64,000 nucleotides of DNA from Mycolicibacterium cosmeticum (GCF_000613185.1 NZ_CCBB010000001.1:1426001-1490000), one strand, 5' to 3'; numbered from the stretch's first letter, positions 1 to 12,908 are shown. The notes: generated from the letters alone by a model not told the origin. A program made the numbers and translations.

Positions 1-1572
1 GTCGTCGTCCTGCCAATGCTCATCGACGGAGTGCTGGTCGGCCGCCGGCAGCCGGGGCGCGGGCAACCCGGTGACCAACCTGGGCGTCGTCGCGCCGAAG
101 CCACGCAGGAACAACGCGGCCACCACACCGAACAACGCGACGAAAGCCGGCAGCAACAGCGATTGGGACAGGGCCGCCGAGAACGGTTCGCGCAGGAACT
201 CCGGCAGAACGGTGGCCTGCCCCTCCGCGGGGGCGCCGGCGCTGGGCCGCGCGGGCAGTTCGGCGCTGATCCGGGACGTCATGAACGCGGCCATGCTGGC
301 GCTGCCGAGCACCGAGCCCACCTGCCGGGTGGTGTTGTACACCCCGGACCCGGCGCCGGCCAGGTGCGGCGGCAGATTACGGGTGGCCGTCGCGGCCAGC
401 GGCGACCAGATGAACGCCATCCCGACACCCATCACCGTCAGCGGCAACAGCAGCCGCCAGATGGGCGTCGTCGGTGTCATCTCGACCGACAGCCAGGTCA
501 GCCCGACCGCGATGGCCGAGAACCCGAAACCGATGATCGGCGCCGGATGCGCCCGGTCGACGATGCGACCGACGAACGGCGCCAGCACCCCCGACGCAAC
601 GGCCATCGGCGCGGTCAGCAGCGCCGACCGTGTGTAGGACAGCCCGCACACCGCGGGCGCGTAGAACATGACCGGCAGGATCATCGCGGTCACGACGAAA
701 CCGATGACGGCGATCCCGACATTCGACAGCGTGAAATCCCGATCGGCGAAGATGCGCAGCGGGATCAGCGGTTCCCGAGGGTTGACCGATTGCCAGTACA
801 CGAACGCGACCATGAACCCGACGCCGGCGACGATGGTCGCCCAGATCCACGGCGCCCAGTCGTGCGACTGGCCCTCCTGCAAGCCGAAGACGATCAGCAA
901 CATCGCGATCCCGGACAGCGCCACCCCGAGCAGGTCGAAGCTGTGCTTCTCGGTGGGCAGCACCGGGACCAGCCAGACCGCCAGCGCCAGGCCGATAAGC
1001 CCGATCGGGACGTTGACGAAGAAGATCCACTGCCAGCCCAGCCCGTCGACCAGGACACCACCGGCGAGCGGTCCGACGAGGGTGGCGACGCCGGCGGTGG
1101 CGCCCCACACGCTCATCGCCACGCCGCGCCGCTCCGGCGGGAAGATGCGGGTGATGGTGGACAGGGTCTGCGGCGTCAGCAGCGCCGCCCCGACGCCCTG
1201 CACCACCCGCGCGGCGATCAGCATCTGGATCGACCCGGACAGCCCACACCACAACGAGGCGATGGTGAACACCGTCAGGCCGAGCAGGTAGAGGTTCTTC
1301 GGCCCGAACCGGTCGCCGAGCCGGCCGGCCACCAGCAGCGGCACCGCATAGGCGAGCAGGTAGGCACTGGTCACCCAGATGACACCGTCGTAGTCGGTGG
1401 CCAGCGCCTCCATGATCCGCTTGTTGGCGACGGCGACGATCGTCGAGTCGACCAGGATCATGAAGAACCCGACCAGCATCGCCCAGAGCGCATGCCAGGG
1501 GTTGGCTTGCCGGGCCGTCCCGGTCAGGCGGGCGGCCGCGGGCGCGCGTCGATCAGTCTGGTCTGCGGGCAT
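1..1572 (-). CDS. MFS drug:H+ antiporter, EmrB/QacA (DHA2) type, C-terminus cut by window edge
   Basis: Proton-driven efflux permease of the inner membrane. The reading frame is open from an ATG at 1572 to base 1 with no stop, so 524 codons are visible and the C-terminus is missing. Residues 40-50 read [11 protein letters not shown], the DHA2 TM1 motif. [11 protein letters not shown] near residue 88 is MFS motif A, and a Gly-rich antiporter motif C follows around residues 150-165. Many hydrophobic segments fit a 14-TM protein. It lies 62 bp downstream of a second efflux gene on the same strand, so the two are probably co-transcribed. By position relative to kgd it corresponds to M. tuberculosis Rv1250 (family knowledge). 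The substrate cannot be read from sequence. Confidence 0.9.
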   Translation of the reverse strand, partial: MPADQTDRRAPAAARLTGTARQANPWHALWAMLVGFFMILVDSTIVAVANKRIMEALATDYDGVIWVTSAYLLAYAVPLLVAGRLGDRFGPKNLYLLGLTVFTIASLWCGLSGSIQMLIAARVVQGVGAALLTPQTLSTITRIFPPERRGVAMSVWGATAGVATLVGPLAGGVLVDGLGWQWIFFVNVPIGLIGLALAVWLVPVLPTEKHSFDLLGVALSGIAMLLIVFGLQEGQSHDWAPWIWATIVAGVGFMVAFVYWQSVNPREPLIPLRIFADRDFTLSNVGIAVIGFVVTAMILPVMFYAPAVCGLSYTRSALLTAPMAVASGVLAPFVGRIVDRAHPAPIIGFGFSAIAVGLTWLSVEMTPTTPIWRLLLPLTVMGVGMAFIWSPLAATATRNLPPHLAGAGSGVYNTTRQVGSVLGSASMAAFMTSRISAELPARPSAGAPAEGQATVLPEFLREPFSAALSQSLLLPAFVALFGVVAALFLRGFGATTPRLVTGLPAPRLPAADQHSVDEHWQDDD

Positions 1573-1634
1573 CTACTCGGAAATCGGAAGGGGCGACGCG
1601 ACGGACGCTACGGACCCGCCGCCATCCCGACAAC

Positions 1635-2888
1635 TTACGCTGCGTCGCAGACGGGCTCGCCGGCCGGCGCGTCCCGTGCCTCGGTCGCCGACGATCCGAC
1701 CGCGAGCAGGGCGAACAACGCGATGCTGGATCCGACGACCATCACCAGCGCCAACGCGAACTCGTTGTTGCCGAGCACACCGACCAGTGGCGCCACCGCG
1801 GCACCCAGGCCGAACTGCGCCGCACCGAGCAGGGCGGCCGCCGTCCCGGCCGCGTCGGAGTGCCGGGACAACGCCACCGCCGGCGCGTTCGGGATGACCA
1901 GACCCATCGCCGCCAGGATCACCCATACCGGCACCAGGAATCCCCACAGACCGCCGACATGGCCCAGGGCGAGCGCGACGAACACCGCCGCGCTGACCGC
2001 GGAAGCGGCCAGCGACCACACCGTGATGGCCTGCGGGCTGAACCGCTTGAGCAGCAGCACGTTGGTCTGAGTCGCACCGATCAGGGCGACCGCCCCGGCG
2101 GCGAACACCAGCGCGAAGGTCTGCTGATCCAGTCCGAACCGCCCCTGCAACACGAACGGCGCGGCGGCGATGTACGCGAACAGTCCAGCCATGCCGAGCG
2201 CCGCGACCAGCACCAGGATGACGAACCGCGCGTCGCGCAGCAGCTCGCCGTAGGTGCCGATGATGTTGCGGAGGTGCAGTGGACGACGGTGCGAGACGGG
2301 CAGCGTCTCCGGCAGGGCCAGTACCGCCAACAACAGCAGCCCACCGGCCAGCACCACCAGCGCGGCGAACACCCAATGCCAGGACGCCTTGAGCAGGACG
2401 GCCGCACCGAGCGACGGCGCGATCACCGGGGCGACGCCGAGCACCAGCATCAACCGGGACATCACCGTGGCGGCCGGCGTCCCGGTGTAGAGGTCGCCGA
2501 CCACGGCGACCGCGACGACCGACGCCGCGGCCGCACCGAAGCCCTGCAGCCCGCGACCCAACCCGAGCACCGCGATGTTCGGCGCGAACAGGCAGATCAG
2601 GGACGCCACCATGTGCAGCACGATCCCGGCCATCAGGGGCCGCCGGCGGCCCAGCGAATCGGACAACGAGCCGACCACCAGCTGGCCCACGGCCAGACCG
2701 GCCAGCGTGCCGGTCAGCGTCAGCTGCACCACCGAGGACGACACCGACAGGTCCCCAGCGATCCGCGGCAGCGCGGGCAGATACATGTCGATGGTGAGCG
2801 GGCCCAGTGCGATCAGCAGCCCCAGCACCGTGATGATCCGGAGGCGGCTGGGGGTCTGGGTTGCTTGCACGCTCACGGATGTTGCCAC
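1635..2888 (-). CDS. Bcr/CflA-family MFS multidrug efflux transporter
   Basis: A 417-residue, 12-TM-type drug:H+ antiporter (DHA1). TIDMYLPALP (32-41) is the Bcr/CflA TM1 signature and GSLSDSLGRRRPL (73-85) is MFS motif A. Family members export bicyclomycin, chloramphenicol or sulfonamides; the substrate here is unknown. The start is a GTG at 2888 with no convincing Shine-Dalgarno; in-frame GTGs at 2876 and 2870 are alternatives. It is first in a likely two-gene efflux unit with the DHA2 pump downstream. A pair of identical-arm palindromes sits 51-91 bp upstream and may be the operator of a local repressor that is not encoded nearby. Confidence 0.9.
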   Translation of the reverse strand: MATSVSVQATQTPSRLRIITVLGLLIALGPLTIDMYLPALPRIAGDLSVSSSVVQLTLTGTLAGLAVGQLVVGSLSDSLGRRRPLMAGIVLHMVASLICLFAPNIAVLGLGRGLQGFGAAAASVVAVAVVGDLYTGTPAATVMSRLMLVLGVAPVIAPSLGAAVLLKASWHWVFAALVVLAGGLLLLAVLALPETLPVSHRRPLHLRNIIGTYGELLRDARFVILVLVAALGMAGLFAYIAAAPFVLQGRFGLDQQTFALVFAAGAVALIGATQTNVLLLKRFSPQAITVWSLAASAVSAAVFVALALGHVGGLWGFLVPVWVILAAMGLVIPNAPAVALSRHSDAAGTAAALLGAAQFGLGAAVAPLVGVLGNNEFALALVMVVGSSIALFALLAVGSSATEARDAPAGEPVCDAA

Positions 2889-2938
2889 GGTCAGAGGCAG
2901 CGTTGCACGCCGGTTTTTTCTTCCACGCAGGGCGAACA

Positions 2939-2979
2939 GTGACTGCCGTCACACGGCCGTTGGCAGTGACTGCTGTCAC
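2939..2979. promoter_or_regulatory. Paired palindromic operator-like sites
   Basis: Two 14-bp hyphenated palindromes, GTGACTGCCGTCAC (2939-2952) and GTGACTGCTGTCAC (2966-2979), start 27 bp apart on a shared CAGTGACTGC context. They lie between the Bcr/CflA gene (minus) and the membrane-protein gene at 3072 (plus). Identical 5-bp arms and 27-bp phasing resemble a tandem site for a dimeric repressor such as TetR, GntR or MarR. The regulator is not identified. Confidence 0.55.
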
Positions 2980-3071
2980 GGCCGGGCACCGGACCTCCCC
3001 GGCCGATCGTTGTATGAGGGTTAGCCTTGTTGGTCTACAGGGCTCGGGGATTGCACAGGGGAGACACAGCG

Positions 3072-3824
3072 ATGAACGCTCGGTCCAACACCACGAGTCG
3101 GCTTCCGGCCACCCGCGACGGTGTCGACGAGGATCCCAGCGCGGCCGCCAAGGCGCTGTCCCAACTCTTGGAGCGCAGCACCCGCCTGCAGGCGCCGGCC
3201 GTGACGGCCTACGTCCGCCGGTTGCGGGACAAGAAGCCGGACGCCACGCCGGCCGAGATCGTCGCCAGCCTGGAGAAGCACTATCTGGCCGCGGTGATGG
3301 CCAGCGGCGCGGCGGTCGGATCGGCGGCCGCCTTCCCGGGCATCGGCACGCTGGCCGCGATGTCGGCGGTGGCCGGGGAGACCGTGGTGTTCCTGGAGGC
3401 CACGGCCATGTTCGTGCTGGCGGTCGCCGAAGTGCACGGCATTCCGGCCGATCACCGGGAACGGCGCCGCGCACTGGTGCTGGCCGTGCTCGTCGGCGAC
3501 GACGGTAAGCACGCGGTAGCCGATCTGCTGGGCACCGGGCGCACCAGCGGGGCGTGGCTGTCCGATGGCGCCGCAACGCTGCCGCTGCCGGCCGTGTCCC
3601 AACTGAACAGCAGGCTGCTGCGGTTCTTCGTGAAGAAGTACACCCTCAAGCGCGGGGCCATCGCCTTCGGGAAGCTGTTGCCGGTCGGCATCGGCGCCGT
3701 CGTCGGCGGGGTGGGCAACCGGTTGATGGGCAAGAAGATCGTGGGCAATGCCCGCAAGGCGTTCGGCAACCCGCCGCCCCGGTGGCCGTCGTCGTTGCTG
3801 GTGCTGCCCGCACCGCGCGACTGA
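3072..3824 (+). CDS. Putative membrane-associated protein, Rv1249c-like (EcsC-like)
   Basis: A 250-residue protein of unknown function. A helical N-terminal region is followed at about residues 75-125 by a long Gly/Ala-rich hydrophobic stretch (ASGAAVGSAAAFPGIGTLAA and onward) able to insert as a hairpin, then a basic C-terminal half with a second Gly-rich hydrophobic patch (LPVGIGAVVGGVGN). This layout resembles EcsC-type proteins, but the assignment is tentative. ATG 3072 is chosen because GGGGAGA lies just upstream; the frame extends to 3027 without support. It sits next to kgd as Rv1249c does in M. tuberculosis. Confidence 0.8.
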   Translation: MNARSNTTSRLPATRDGVDEDPSAAAKALSQLLERSTRLQAPAVTAYVRRLRDKKPDATPAEIVASLEKHYLAAVMASGAAVGSAAAFPGIGTLAAMSAVAGETVVFLEATAMFVLAVAEVHGIPADHRERRRALVLAVLVGDDGKHAVADLLGTGRTSGAWLSDGAATLPLPAVSQLNSRLLRFFVKKYTLKRGAIAFGKLLPVGIGAVVGGVGNRLMGKKIVGNARKAFGNPPPRWPSSLLVLPAPRD

Positions 3825-3856
3825 CTGACAACCGGACATAAGGCCGGTCATGTCAG
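3825..3856 (+). terminator. Imperfect hairpin after the EcsC-like gene
   Basis: CTGACA-ACCGG and CCGGT-ca-TGTCAG pair around an 8-nt loop directly after the stop codon at 3824. There is a two-base bulge and no U-tract, which is common for mycobacterial terminators. It separates this gene from kgd. Confidence 0.4.
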
Positions 3857-4012
3857 CTGCGCGTTCGGTGACAAATCCGACAGGTATGCCGTGGTCTGGC
3901 CGCAATCGGAAGGGTTAGCCTTTAAGGCGGCCGAGCGCGGGTAACCGCACACACGTGGTGGGCTCATCACATACGCCCGCCGTGACAGATGGAATCGAGG
4001 CGAAGAACTGCC

Positions 4013-7714
<3,702 letters not shown>

Positions 7715-7719
7715 CATCG

Positions 7720-7782
7720 CCGCGTTTGTGCGGTTTCATCCCGGACACACCGGTCCGCGCGGATGAGACCGCACAAACGCGG
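7720..7782. terminator. Long inverted repeat between convergent kgd and DUF732 gene
   Basis: Arms 7720-7741 and 7761-7782 match at 21 of 22 positions (core CGTTTGTGCGGT / ACCGCACAAACG) around a 19-nt spacer. The repeat starts 5 bp after the kgd stop and ends 11 bp before the opposing gene's stop, so it can serve as a bidirectional terminator. There is no U-run. Confidence 0.7.
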
Positions 7783-7793
7783 TCAGAGCTGCG

Positions 7794-8153
7794 TCAGAAC
7801 CCCGGCAGCGGGAACGGCAGCGGCGAGTCGCCGTTGGCCAGCGACGCGACCGCGCCCGGGCAGAAGGCCTGGATCGCCAGGCCGGTGAACATGGTGGCCG
7901 GGCCGAGCGGCTTGCCCAGCGTATCCGCGACATGAGCGGCCGCGTCGGCGACCTGCTGGCCGGGTTCGGCGAGCATGGGGCACACCGACTGGCCGACGTC
8001 CACCGCGGTGCCCGGATCGATATCGCCGAAGCCGGCCGCGCCCAGCGCGGTGGTGAACAGGTCGGTGCCGGGATCGGCCTGCGCCGGGGTGGCCAGGAGG
8101 ATGGAGCCGGCAGCCATGGCTGCCGCCAGGACGGCGATCCGGGTTCGATTCAT
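7794..8153 (-). CDS. Secreted DUF732 protein
   Basis: A 119-residue exported protein. Residues 1-26 form a Sec signal peptide ending ATPAQA before DPG. The mature part carries two cysteines (C58 and C98) spaced as in DUF732, a mycobacterial family of small secreted proteins with a predicted disulfide and no known function. It ends in a Pro-rich tail (SPLPFPLPGF). It is convergent with kgd across a shared hairpin and divergent from the SDR gene at 8260. Confidence 0.85.
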   Translation of the reverse strand: MNRTRIAVLAAAMAAGSILLATPAQADPGTDLFTTALGAAGFGDIDPGTAVDVGQSVCPMLAEPGQQVADAAAHVADTLGKPLGPATMFTGLAIQAFCPGAVASLANGDSPLPFPLPGF

Positions 8154-8259
8154 GACCGGGTTATCGGTGCCGGGCGCGCAAGCGTTACCCCGTACCGGCG
8201 GTACCGTCGCGTCGGGCTAAGCTCGACGCGAGTCGAACCGCCAATGCGAGGGAGTGTCC

Positions 8260-9084
8260 ATGGAGGGCTTTGCCGGAAAGGTCGCCGTCGTCACCGGTGC
8301 CGGGTCGGGTATCGGGCAGGCACTGGCCGTCGAGCTGGGTCGCTCGGGCGCCAAGCTGGCCATCAGCGACGTGGACCTGGAGGGTCTGGCCGTCACCGAG
8401 GAGCGGCTGAAGGCGATCGGTGCCCCCGTGAAGGCCGACCGGCTCGACGTCACCGAGCGCGAGGCCTTCGAGCTGTACGCGACCGCCGTCAAGGAACACT
8501 TCGGCAAGGTCAACCAGATCTACAACAACGCGGGCATCGCCTTCACCGGTGACGTCGAGGTCAGCTCCTACAAGGACATCGAACGCGTGATGGACGTCGA
8601 CTTCTGGGGCGTCGTCAACGGCACCAAGGCGTTCCTGCCGCACCTCATCGAGTCCGGCGACGGCCACGTGATCAACGTGTCCAGCCTGTTCGGCATCTTC
8701 TCGGTGCCCGGTCAGGCGGCGTACAACTCGGCGAAGTTCGCCGTCCGCGGTTTCACCGAGGCGCTGCGCCAGGAGATGGTGCTGGCCAAGCGCCCGGTGA
8801 AGGTCACCGCCGTGCACCCCGGTGGCATCAAGACCGCCATCGCCCGCAACGCCGGCGCCGCCGACGGCCTGGACGCCGAGCAGATGGCCAAGATGTTCGA
8901 CAAGAAGCTGGCCAAGACCACCCCCGAGAAGGCCGCCAGGATCATCCTGGAAGCCGTCCGCAAGAACCAGGCCCGCGTGCTGGTGGGCGCGGACGCCAAA
9001 GTGCTGGACGTCCTGGTCCGGCTCACCGGATCGGGCTACCAGCGGCTGTTCTCCGGTGTGATCGGGAAGATGATGCCGCACTGA
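8260..9084 (+). CDS. Short-chain dehydrogenase/reductase, SadH-like
   Basis: NAD(P)-dependent oxidoreductase of 274 residues with a complete SDR fold: cofactor motif TGAGSGIG (12-19), NNAG, catalytic Ser in VSSLFG, and Y155-N-S-A-K159. The sequence strongly resembles mycobacterial SadH (Rv3085-type) short-chain alcohol dehydrogenases, but the substrate is not deducible. ATG 8260 follows GAGGGAG at good spacing; a GTG at 8254 is an alternative. Its last 62 bp overlap the 3' end of the opposing ABC ATPase gene. Confidence 0.92.
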   Translation: MEGFAGKVAVVTGAGSGIGQALAVELGRSGAKLAISDVDLEGLAVTEERLKAIGAPVKADRLDVTEREAFELYATAVKEHFGKVNQIYNNAGIAFTGDVEVSSYKDIERVMDVDFWGVVNGTKAFLPHLIESGDGHVINVSSLFGIFSVPGQAAYNSAKFAVRGFTEALRQEMVLAKRPVKVTAVHPGGIKTAIARNAGAADGLDAEQMAKMFDKKLAKTTPEKAARIILEAVRKNQARVLVGADAKVLDVLVRLTGSGYQRLFSGVIGKMMPH

Positions 9085-10387
9085 CGTTTCCGGCACCCGG
9101 GTCGGCGGAGATCTGGTCCGAATCGGTGTCGTAGTCGTACAACTCGGCGTAACGCCCCCAGTCGATGGCGATGTCGAGCTGCCGCTGGGCATCGTCCGGA
9201 CCAAACCCGCGGCGCAGCAGGTCCAAGAAGAAGCCGGCGCGCAGGTTGCCGTCGGTACTGGACTGAAGCGCCGTGCAGATCGTGCGCACCAGCGGGGCAC
9301 GGGTGCGCGCCTGCTCGGCGAAAATCTGCTTGCTGCGCTGAATGTCCGCGGTGGTGAACTGGGTGCCCACCGTCGTCAGCTCGAGGTCACGGCGGTCGAC
9401 GGTGAGCAGACCGAGCAGCGCCGCCGCGTCGACGAGCGGTAGCAGATCGTCGATCTCGAAACTGAGTTCGGTGGCGATATCCGGCAGATCGGCCCGCCCG
9501 CCCGTGGCATGCACGATCTCCACCAAGCCGGCCAGCCCGCCGACGGTCGCGTCGGGCAGCGGGCTGCCGGTCGGCGTGGCCTGCGCGGGTGCCTGCCGGG
9601 TGACACCCGGCTCGGCGCCGGTCAGCAGTTCGTAGAGCGAGTCCACGACGGCGGCGAAGGCCGCCGAGCGCCGCGCACGTGGCCGGGGCAGGTCGATGCG
9701 CACCTCGGCGCGGACACGGCCGGGGTTGGCGCCGAGCACGACCACACGGTCGGCCAGCAGCACCGCTTCCTCGATGTTATGGGTGACCAGGCAGATGGCC
9801 CGGGTCGGGAAGTCGGCACCCGCCCACAGGCCCATCAGCTCGGTGCGCAGGTTCTCGGCGGTCAGCACGTCCAACGCCGAGAACGGCTCATCCATCAGCA
9901 GCACATCCGGCTCGAGCACCAAGGCGCGGGCGAATCCCACCCGCTGCCGCATCCCACCGGAAAGCTCCTTCGGATAAGCCGATTCGAAGCCGTCCAGGCC
10001 GATCGCGTCGATCGCCTTCAGTGCACGTTCGCGTCGCTGCGCGGGCGGCACGCCGCGGGCCGCCAGGCCGAGTTCGACGTTGTCCTGCACGGTGAGCCAC
10101 GGCATCAGCGCGAACGTCTGGAACACCATCGCCGTGCCGGGGTTCGCGCCGTTGAGCTCGGTGCCGCGATACCGCACGGTGCCGGCGGACGGCCCGATGA
10201 GGCCCGCAATCATCCGCAGCAGCGTCGACTTGCCCGATCCCGAGCGCCCCAGCAGGGCCACGATCTCACCGGCCCGCAGCGCAAGGGAGATGCCGTCCAA
10301 GACCAGGAGTGGGTCACCGGCCGCACCGGTGAAGGTCTTGGTCACGTCCTCGACAGCGACCAACACGTCAGCGTTGCTCTTCGTCAT
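9023..10387 (-). CDS. ABC transporter ATPase, NitT/TauT type with C-terminal AAA-associated domain
   Basis: Energises the permease encoded 12-24 bp upstream. It has Walker A GRSGSGKS, signature LSGGMRQR, Walker B LLMDEPFSALD and the H-loop VTHN. Beyond the ATPase (about residue 265), a second region of about 130 residues matches in layout the AAA-associated C-terminal domain found in some nitrate/sulfonate-type ATPases. It ends in a low-complexity Ser/Arg tail that is antisense to the SDR gene. ATG 10387 is preferred because GGAG lies 6 nt upstream; ATG 10399 is in frame. It is the last gene of the mgtA-mgtC-permease-ATPase run. No substrate-binding protein gene is nearby. Confidence 0.9.
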   Translation of the reverse strand: MTKSNADVLVAVEDVTKTFTGAAGDPLLVLDGISLALRAGEIVALLGRSGSGKSTLLRMIAGLIGPSAGTVRYRGTELNGANPGTAMVFQTFALMPWLTVQDNVELGLAARGVPPAQRRERALKAIDAIGLDGFESAYPKELSGGMRQRVGFARALVLEPDVLLMDEPFSALDVLTAENLRTELMGLWAGADFPTRAICLVTHNIEEAVLLADRVVVLGANPGRVRAEVRIDLPRPRARRSAAFAAVVDSLYELLTGAEPGVTRQAPAQATPTGSPLPDATVGGLAGLVEIVHATGGRADLPDIATELSFEIDDLLPLVDAAALLGLLTVDRRDLELTTVGTQFTTADIQRSKQIFAEQARTRAPLVRTICTALQSSTDGNLRAGFFLDLLRRGFGPDDAQRQLDIAIDWGRYAELYDYDTDSDQISADPGAGNVSAASSSRSHRRTAAGSPIR

Positions 10388-10411
10388 CGTGTTCTCCATT
10401 CGAATTCGTTG

Positions 10412-12154
10412 TCAGGCAAGGGAGTAACGTCGCTGGGCGATCGCGTACAACCGGCGCCAGAGCAGCCGGTTCATCGCCACCACGTAGACACTCATCACGA
10501 TGACGCCAACCAGGATCCTGCCCGCGTCGCCGTCGGCGGTCGCGTCCCGGATGTAGGCGCCCAGACCTGTGGCGGTCAGCGTCGTGCCGTGATAGCTGAC
10601 CACTTCGGCGACGATCGAGGCGTTCCACGCCCCACCGGCGGCGGTGATGCCGCCGGTGACATAGCTGGAGAAGATGGCCGGGGCGATCAGTTTGCGCCAC
10701 CGCAACATCGGCGGCAGGCGCAGGTTGGTGGCCGCCTCCCGCAGGTCATTCGGGATGGCGCTGGCCCCGGCGATGACGTTGAACAGGATGTACCACTGGG
10801 CACCCAACGCCATCAGCAGGATGCCGCCGATGTCGAGGCCGATCCCGGTGGCCAGCAACGCGGCGGTGAAGATCGGGAAGAGGAAGTTGGCCGGGAACGA
10901 CGCCAATATCTGCACGACAGGTTGGGCCAACCGAGAGACGTTGGGGCTCAGGCCGATCCACACCCCCACCGGTACCCACACCACCGTGGCGACGACGATG
11001 AGCACCACCACGCGCGCGAAGGTGGCCAGCCCGAGCAGCAGCGCATGGCCGATCTCGCCGAATCCGATCGTCGTCCCGATGTAGGCCACGGCCCGCAGCG
11101 CTCCGTAGCCGACGAGCGCACCGACCACCACACCGAACACCCAGTCCCCGGCCCGGGTACGCGCCGCCGAGTCGCGTAGCGGCCGCTCGGCGCGGCCGAA
11201 CACCGCCATCGCCCGGTCCAGCGGGTACACCAGCCGACCGGCGAAACCGCCGAGGCTGTGGGGAACGCTGGAGCGGCGCAACAACTCCAGTGTCAGGCTG
11301 CGCGGCGCCTGGACAGCGCCGGAGTCCTCCAGCCGGAAGCGTTCGGCCCACGCGGTCAACGGTCGCCAGAACAGCAGGTTCACCCCCACCACCATGAGGA
11401 TCATCACGCCGACGGCCAGCAGTACCTTGTCGAGGTCACCGGCGTCGCCGGCGGCGGCCACGTAGGCACCGACGCCGGGAAGGGCGAAGTTGTGGTTGTT
11501 CACGCTCAAGGCCTCCGAGGCGGTGAGGAAGAACCAGCCGCCGCCGAAACTCATCATGCCGTTCCATACCAGCGGGATCATCCCGCTGGGCAGATCGACT
11601 CGCCAGAACCGTTGCCAGCGTGACAGTCTCAGCAATCGCGACGCCTCGTCCAGGTCGCGTGCCTGCGACACCAGCGACGAGTAGAAGGCGAAGGTCATAT
11701 TCCATGCCTGCGAGGTGAAGATCGCGAAGATGGAGGCGCACTCCAGTCCCAGCTCCGAGCCCGGGAACAGGGCGATGAACCCGGTGATGGTCACCGACAG
11801 GAACCCCAGAATCGGCACCGATTGCAGGATGTCCAGTAACGGGATCAGCACCTTCTCGGCCCGGCGGGACCGTGCCGCGATCGTGGCGTAGACGAAGGTG
11901 AAGATCAGCGAAAAGCCCAGCGCCACAAACATTCGCAGCAGCGAACGCCCCGCATAGTAGGGCAACTCGCCCGGGTCGGTGGACACCGCAGGGGCGGCGG
12001 TCTCCACGGTCCATGGCACGTCGGTGCGCCGGACCAGTGCGATCACCACCCACAGCAGGGCGGCCGCGCCGGCGAAAACCGCGACGTCGTAACCGATCCG
12101 GCGCGCCGGGCGAGTGAGCACACCTTCGGTGGGATAGGTACGAAAGATGGTCAT
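10412..12154 (-). CDS. ABC transporter permease with two fused membrane domains
   Basis: A 580-residue inner-membrane protein with two binding-protein-dependent transport domains in tandem (about 60-270 and about 340-575). Each has the EAA-type loop facing the ATPase: DLDEASRLLRLSRWQRFWRV in the first half, DLREAATNLRLPPMLRWRK in the second. The fusion supplies both halves of the channel in one chain. It begins 7 bp after mgtC and ends 12-24 bp before the ATPase, so the genes are co-transcribed. The family is loosely NitT/TauT-like; the substrate is unknown. With no binding protein nearby, import of nitrate or sulfonate should not be assumed. Confidence 0.9.
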   Translation of the reverse strand: MTIFRTYPTEGVLTRPARRIGYDVAVFAGAAALLWVVIALVRRTDVPWTVETAAPAVSTDPGELPYYAGRSLLRMFVALGFSLIFTFVYATIAARSRRAEKVLIPLLDILQSVPILGFLSVTITGFIALFPGSELGLECASIFAIFTSQAWNMTFAFYSSLVSQARDLDEASRLLRLSRWQRFWRVDLPSGMIPLVWNGMMSFGGGWFFLTASEALSVNNHNFALPGVGAYVAAAGDAGDLDKVLLAVGVMILMVVGVNLLFWRPLTAWAERFRLEDSGAVQAPRSLTLELLRRSSVPHSLGGFAGRLVYPLDRAMAVFGRAERPLRDSAARTRAGDWVFGVVVGALVGYGALRAVAYIGTTIGFGEIGHALLLGLATFARVVVLIVVATVVWVPVGVWIGLSPNVSRLAQPVVQILASFPANFLFPIFTAALLATGIGLDIGGILLMALGAQWYILFNVIAGASAIPNDLREAATNLRLPPMLRWRKLIAPAIFSSYVTGGITAAGGAWNASIVAEVVSYHGTTLTATGLGAYIRDATADGDAGRILVGVIVMSVYVVAMNRLLWRRLYAIAQRRYSLA

Positions 12155-12161
12155 CGCCGTC

Positions 12162-12878
12162 TCACTCCCGGGTAGCGGCCGCGGCCGATCGGTCGACCTG
12201 CCAGCGCACGCTGGTCACGGCCGGTTCGATGGACAGTCGGCTGATCGCGGTCTCCATGGCCTTGTCATCCCGTTCGGCAGCGGTGACCGCCGCGCACACC
12301 TGCACCTGGCCGCCGGTGTTGGTGTGTGTGCTCTCCACCGACTGCAGCGCCAAGTCGGTGCGGGACAACGCGTCCACCAGCACAGCCCGAATATGCGCCT
12401 CGGCCGCTTCGGCGCCGAGGGCGTGGAACGTATAGGTCGTAGGCGCGTCGGCGGTGGTGTCGGGCCGCCGGTCGACGAACATGCCAATCGGGCGCATCAC
12501 CACATGGATGACGATCACCGCGACCGCGCCGGCGGCGGCCGCCGGGAACATGCCCGCACCGGCCAGTGCGCCCACCGCGGCCGAACACCACAGCGTGGCC
12601 GCGGTATTGAGACCCCGCACGGAAAGGCCCTCACGCAGGATCACCCCGCCGCCGAGAAATCCGATGCCGGAGACGATCTGTGCCGCCACGCGCGTCGGGT
12701 CGGCGGTGGCGCCCGCGAAACCGTGTGCCGAAAGCAACACGAACAGTGTCGCCCCTGCCGACACCAGGGCGTTGGTGCGCAGTCCGGCCATCCTGGCCCG
12801 GTACTGCCGTTCGAATCCGATCAGTGCACCCAGGCCCATTCCGGCGGCCAGGCGCAGCAGCATATCCGCAGTCGTCAT
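12162..12878 (-). CDS. mgtC: MgtC/SapB-family membrane protein
   Basis: A 238-residue protein with an N-terminal membrane domain (about 1-140) containing IGFERQYR, RTNALVSAGA and GIGFLGGGVI (71-80), all MgtC hallmarks, followed by a soluble ACT-like C-terminal domain (about 150-230). MgtC is a virulence and low-Mg2+ growth factor, not itself a Mg2+ transporter; in Salmonella it acts on the F-ATPase. Pairing with the Mg2+ P-type ATPase 30 bp upstream mirrors the enterobacterial mgtCB arrangement. It is followed within 7 bp by the ABC permease. Confidence 0.93.
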   Translation of the reverse strand: MTTADMLLRLAAGMGLGALIGFERQYRARMAGLRTNALVSAGATLFVLLSAHGFAGATADPTRVAAQIVSGIGFLGGGVILREGLSVRGLNTAATLWCSAAVGALAGAGMFPAAAAGAVAVIVIHVVMRPIGMFVDRRPDTTADAPTTYTFHALGAEAAEAHIRAVLVDALSRTDLALQSVESTHTNTGGQVQVCAAVTAAERDDKAMETAISRLSIEPAVTSVRWQVDRSAAAATRE

Positions 12879-12908
12879 CTGCGCTCTCTTTCGAATGTGT
12901 TGGTGAAA

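Noticed and set aside
16..2070. Very long open frame on the plus strand over the two efflux genes, Arg/Gln/Asp-rich
   Set aside because: It is antisense to two clear MFS genes, has no hydrophobic or domain pattern and the composition typical of a complementary-frame artefact in high-GC DNA. The same holds for long antisense frames over kgd, lpqY, mgtA and glgM.
3908..3925. IdeR (iron) box before kgd
   Set aside because: GGGTTAGCCTTTAAGG has only part of the 19-bp consensus and lacks the second half-site.
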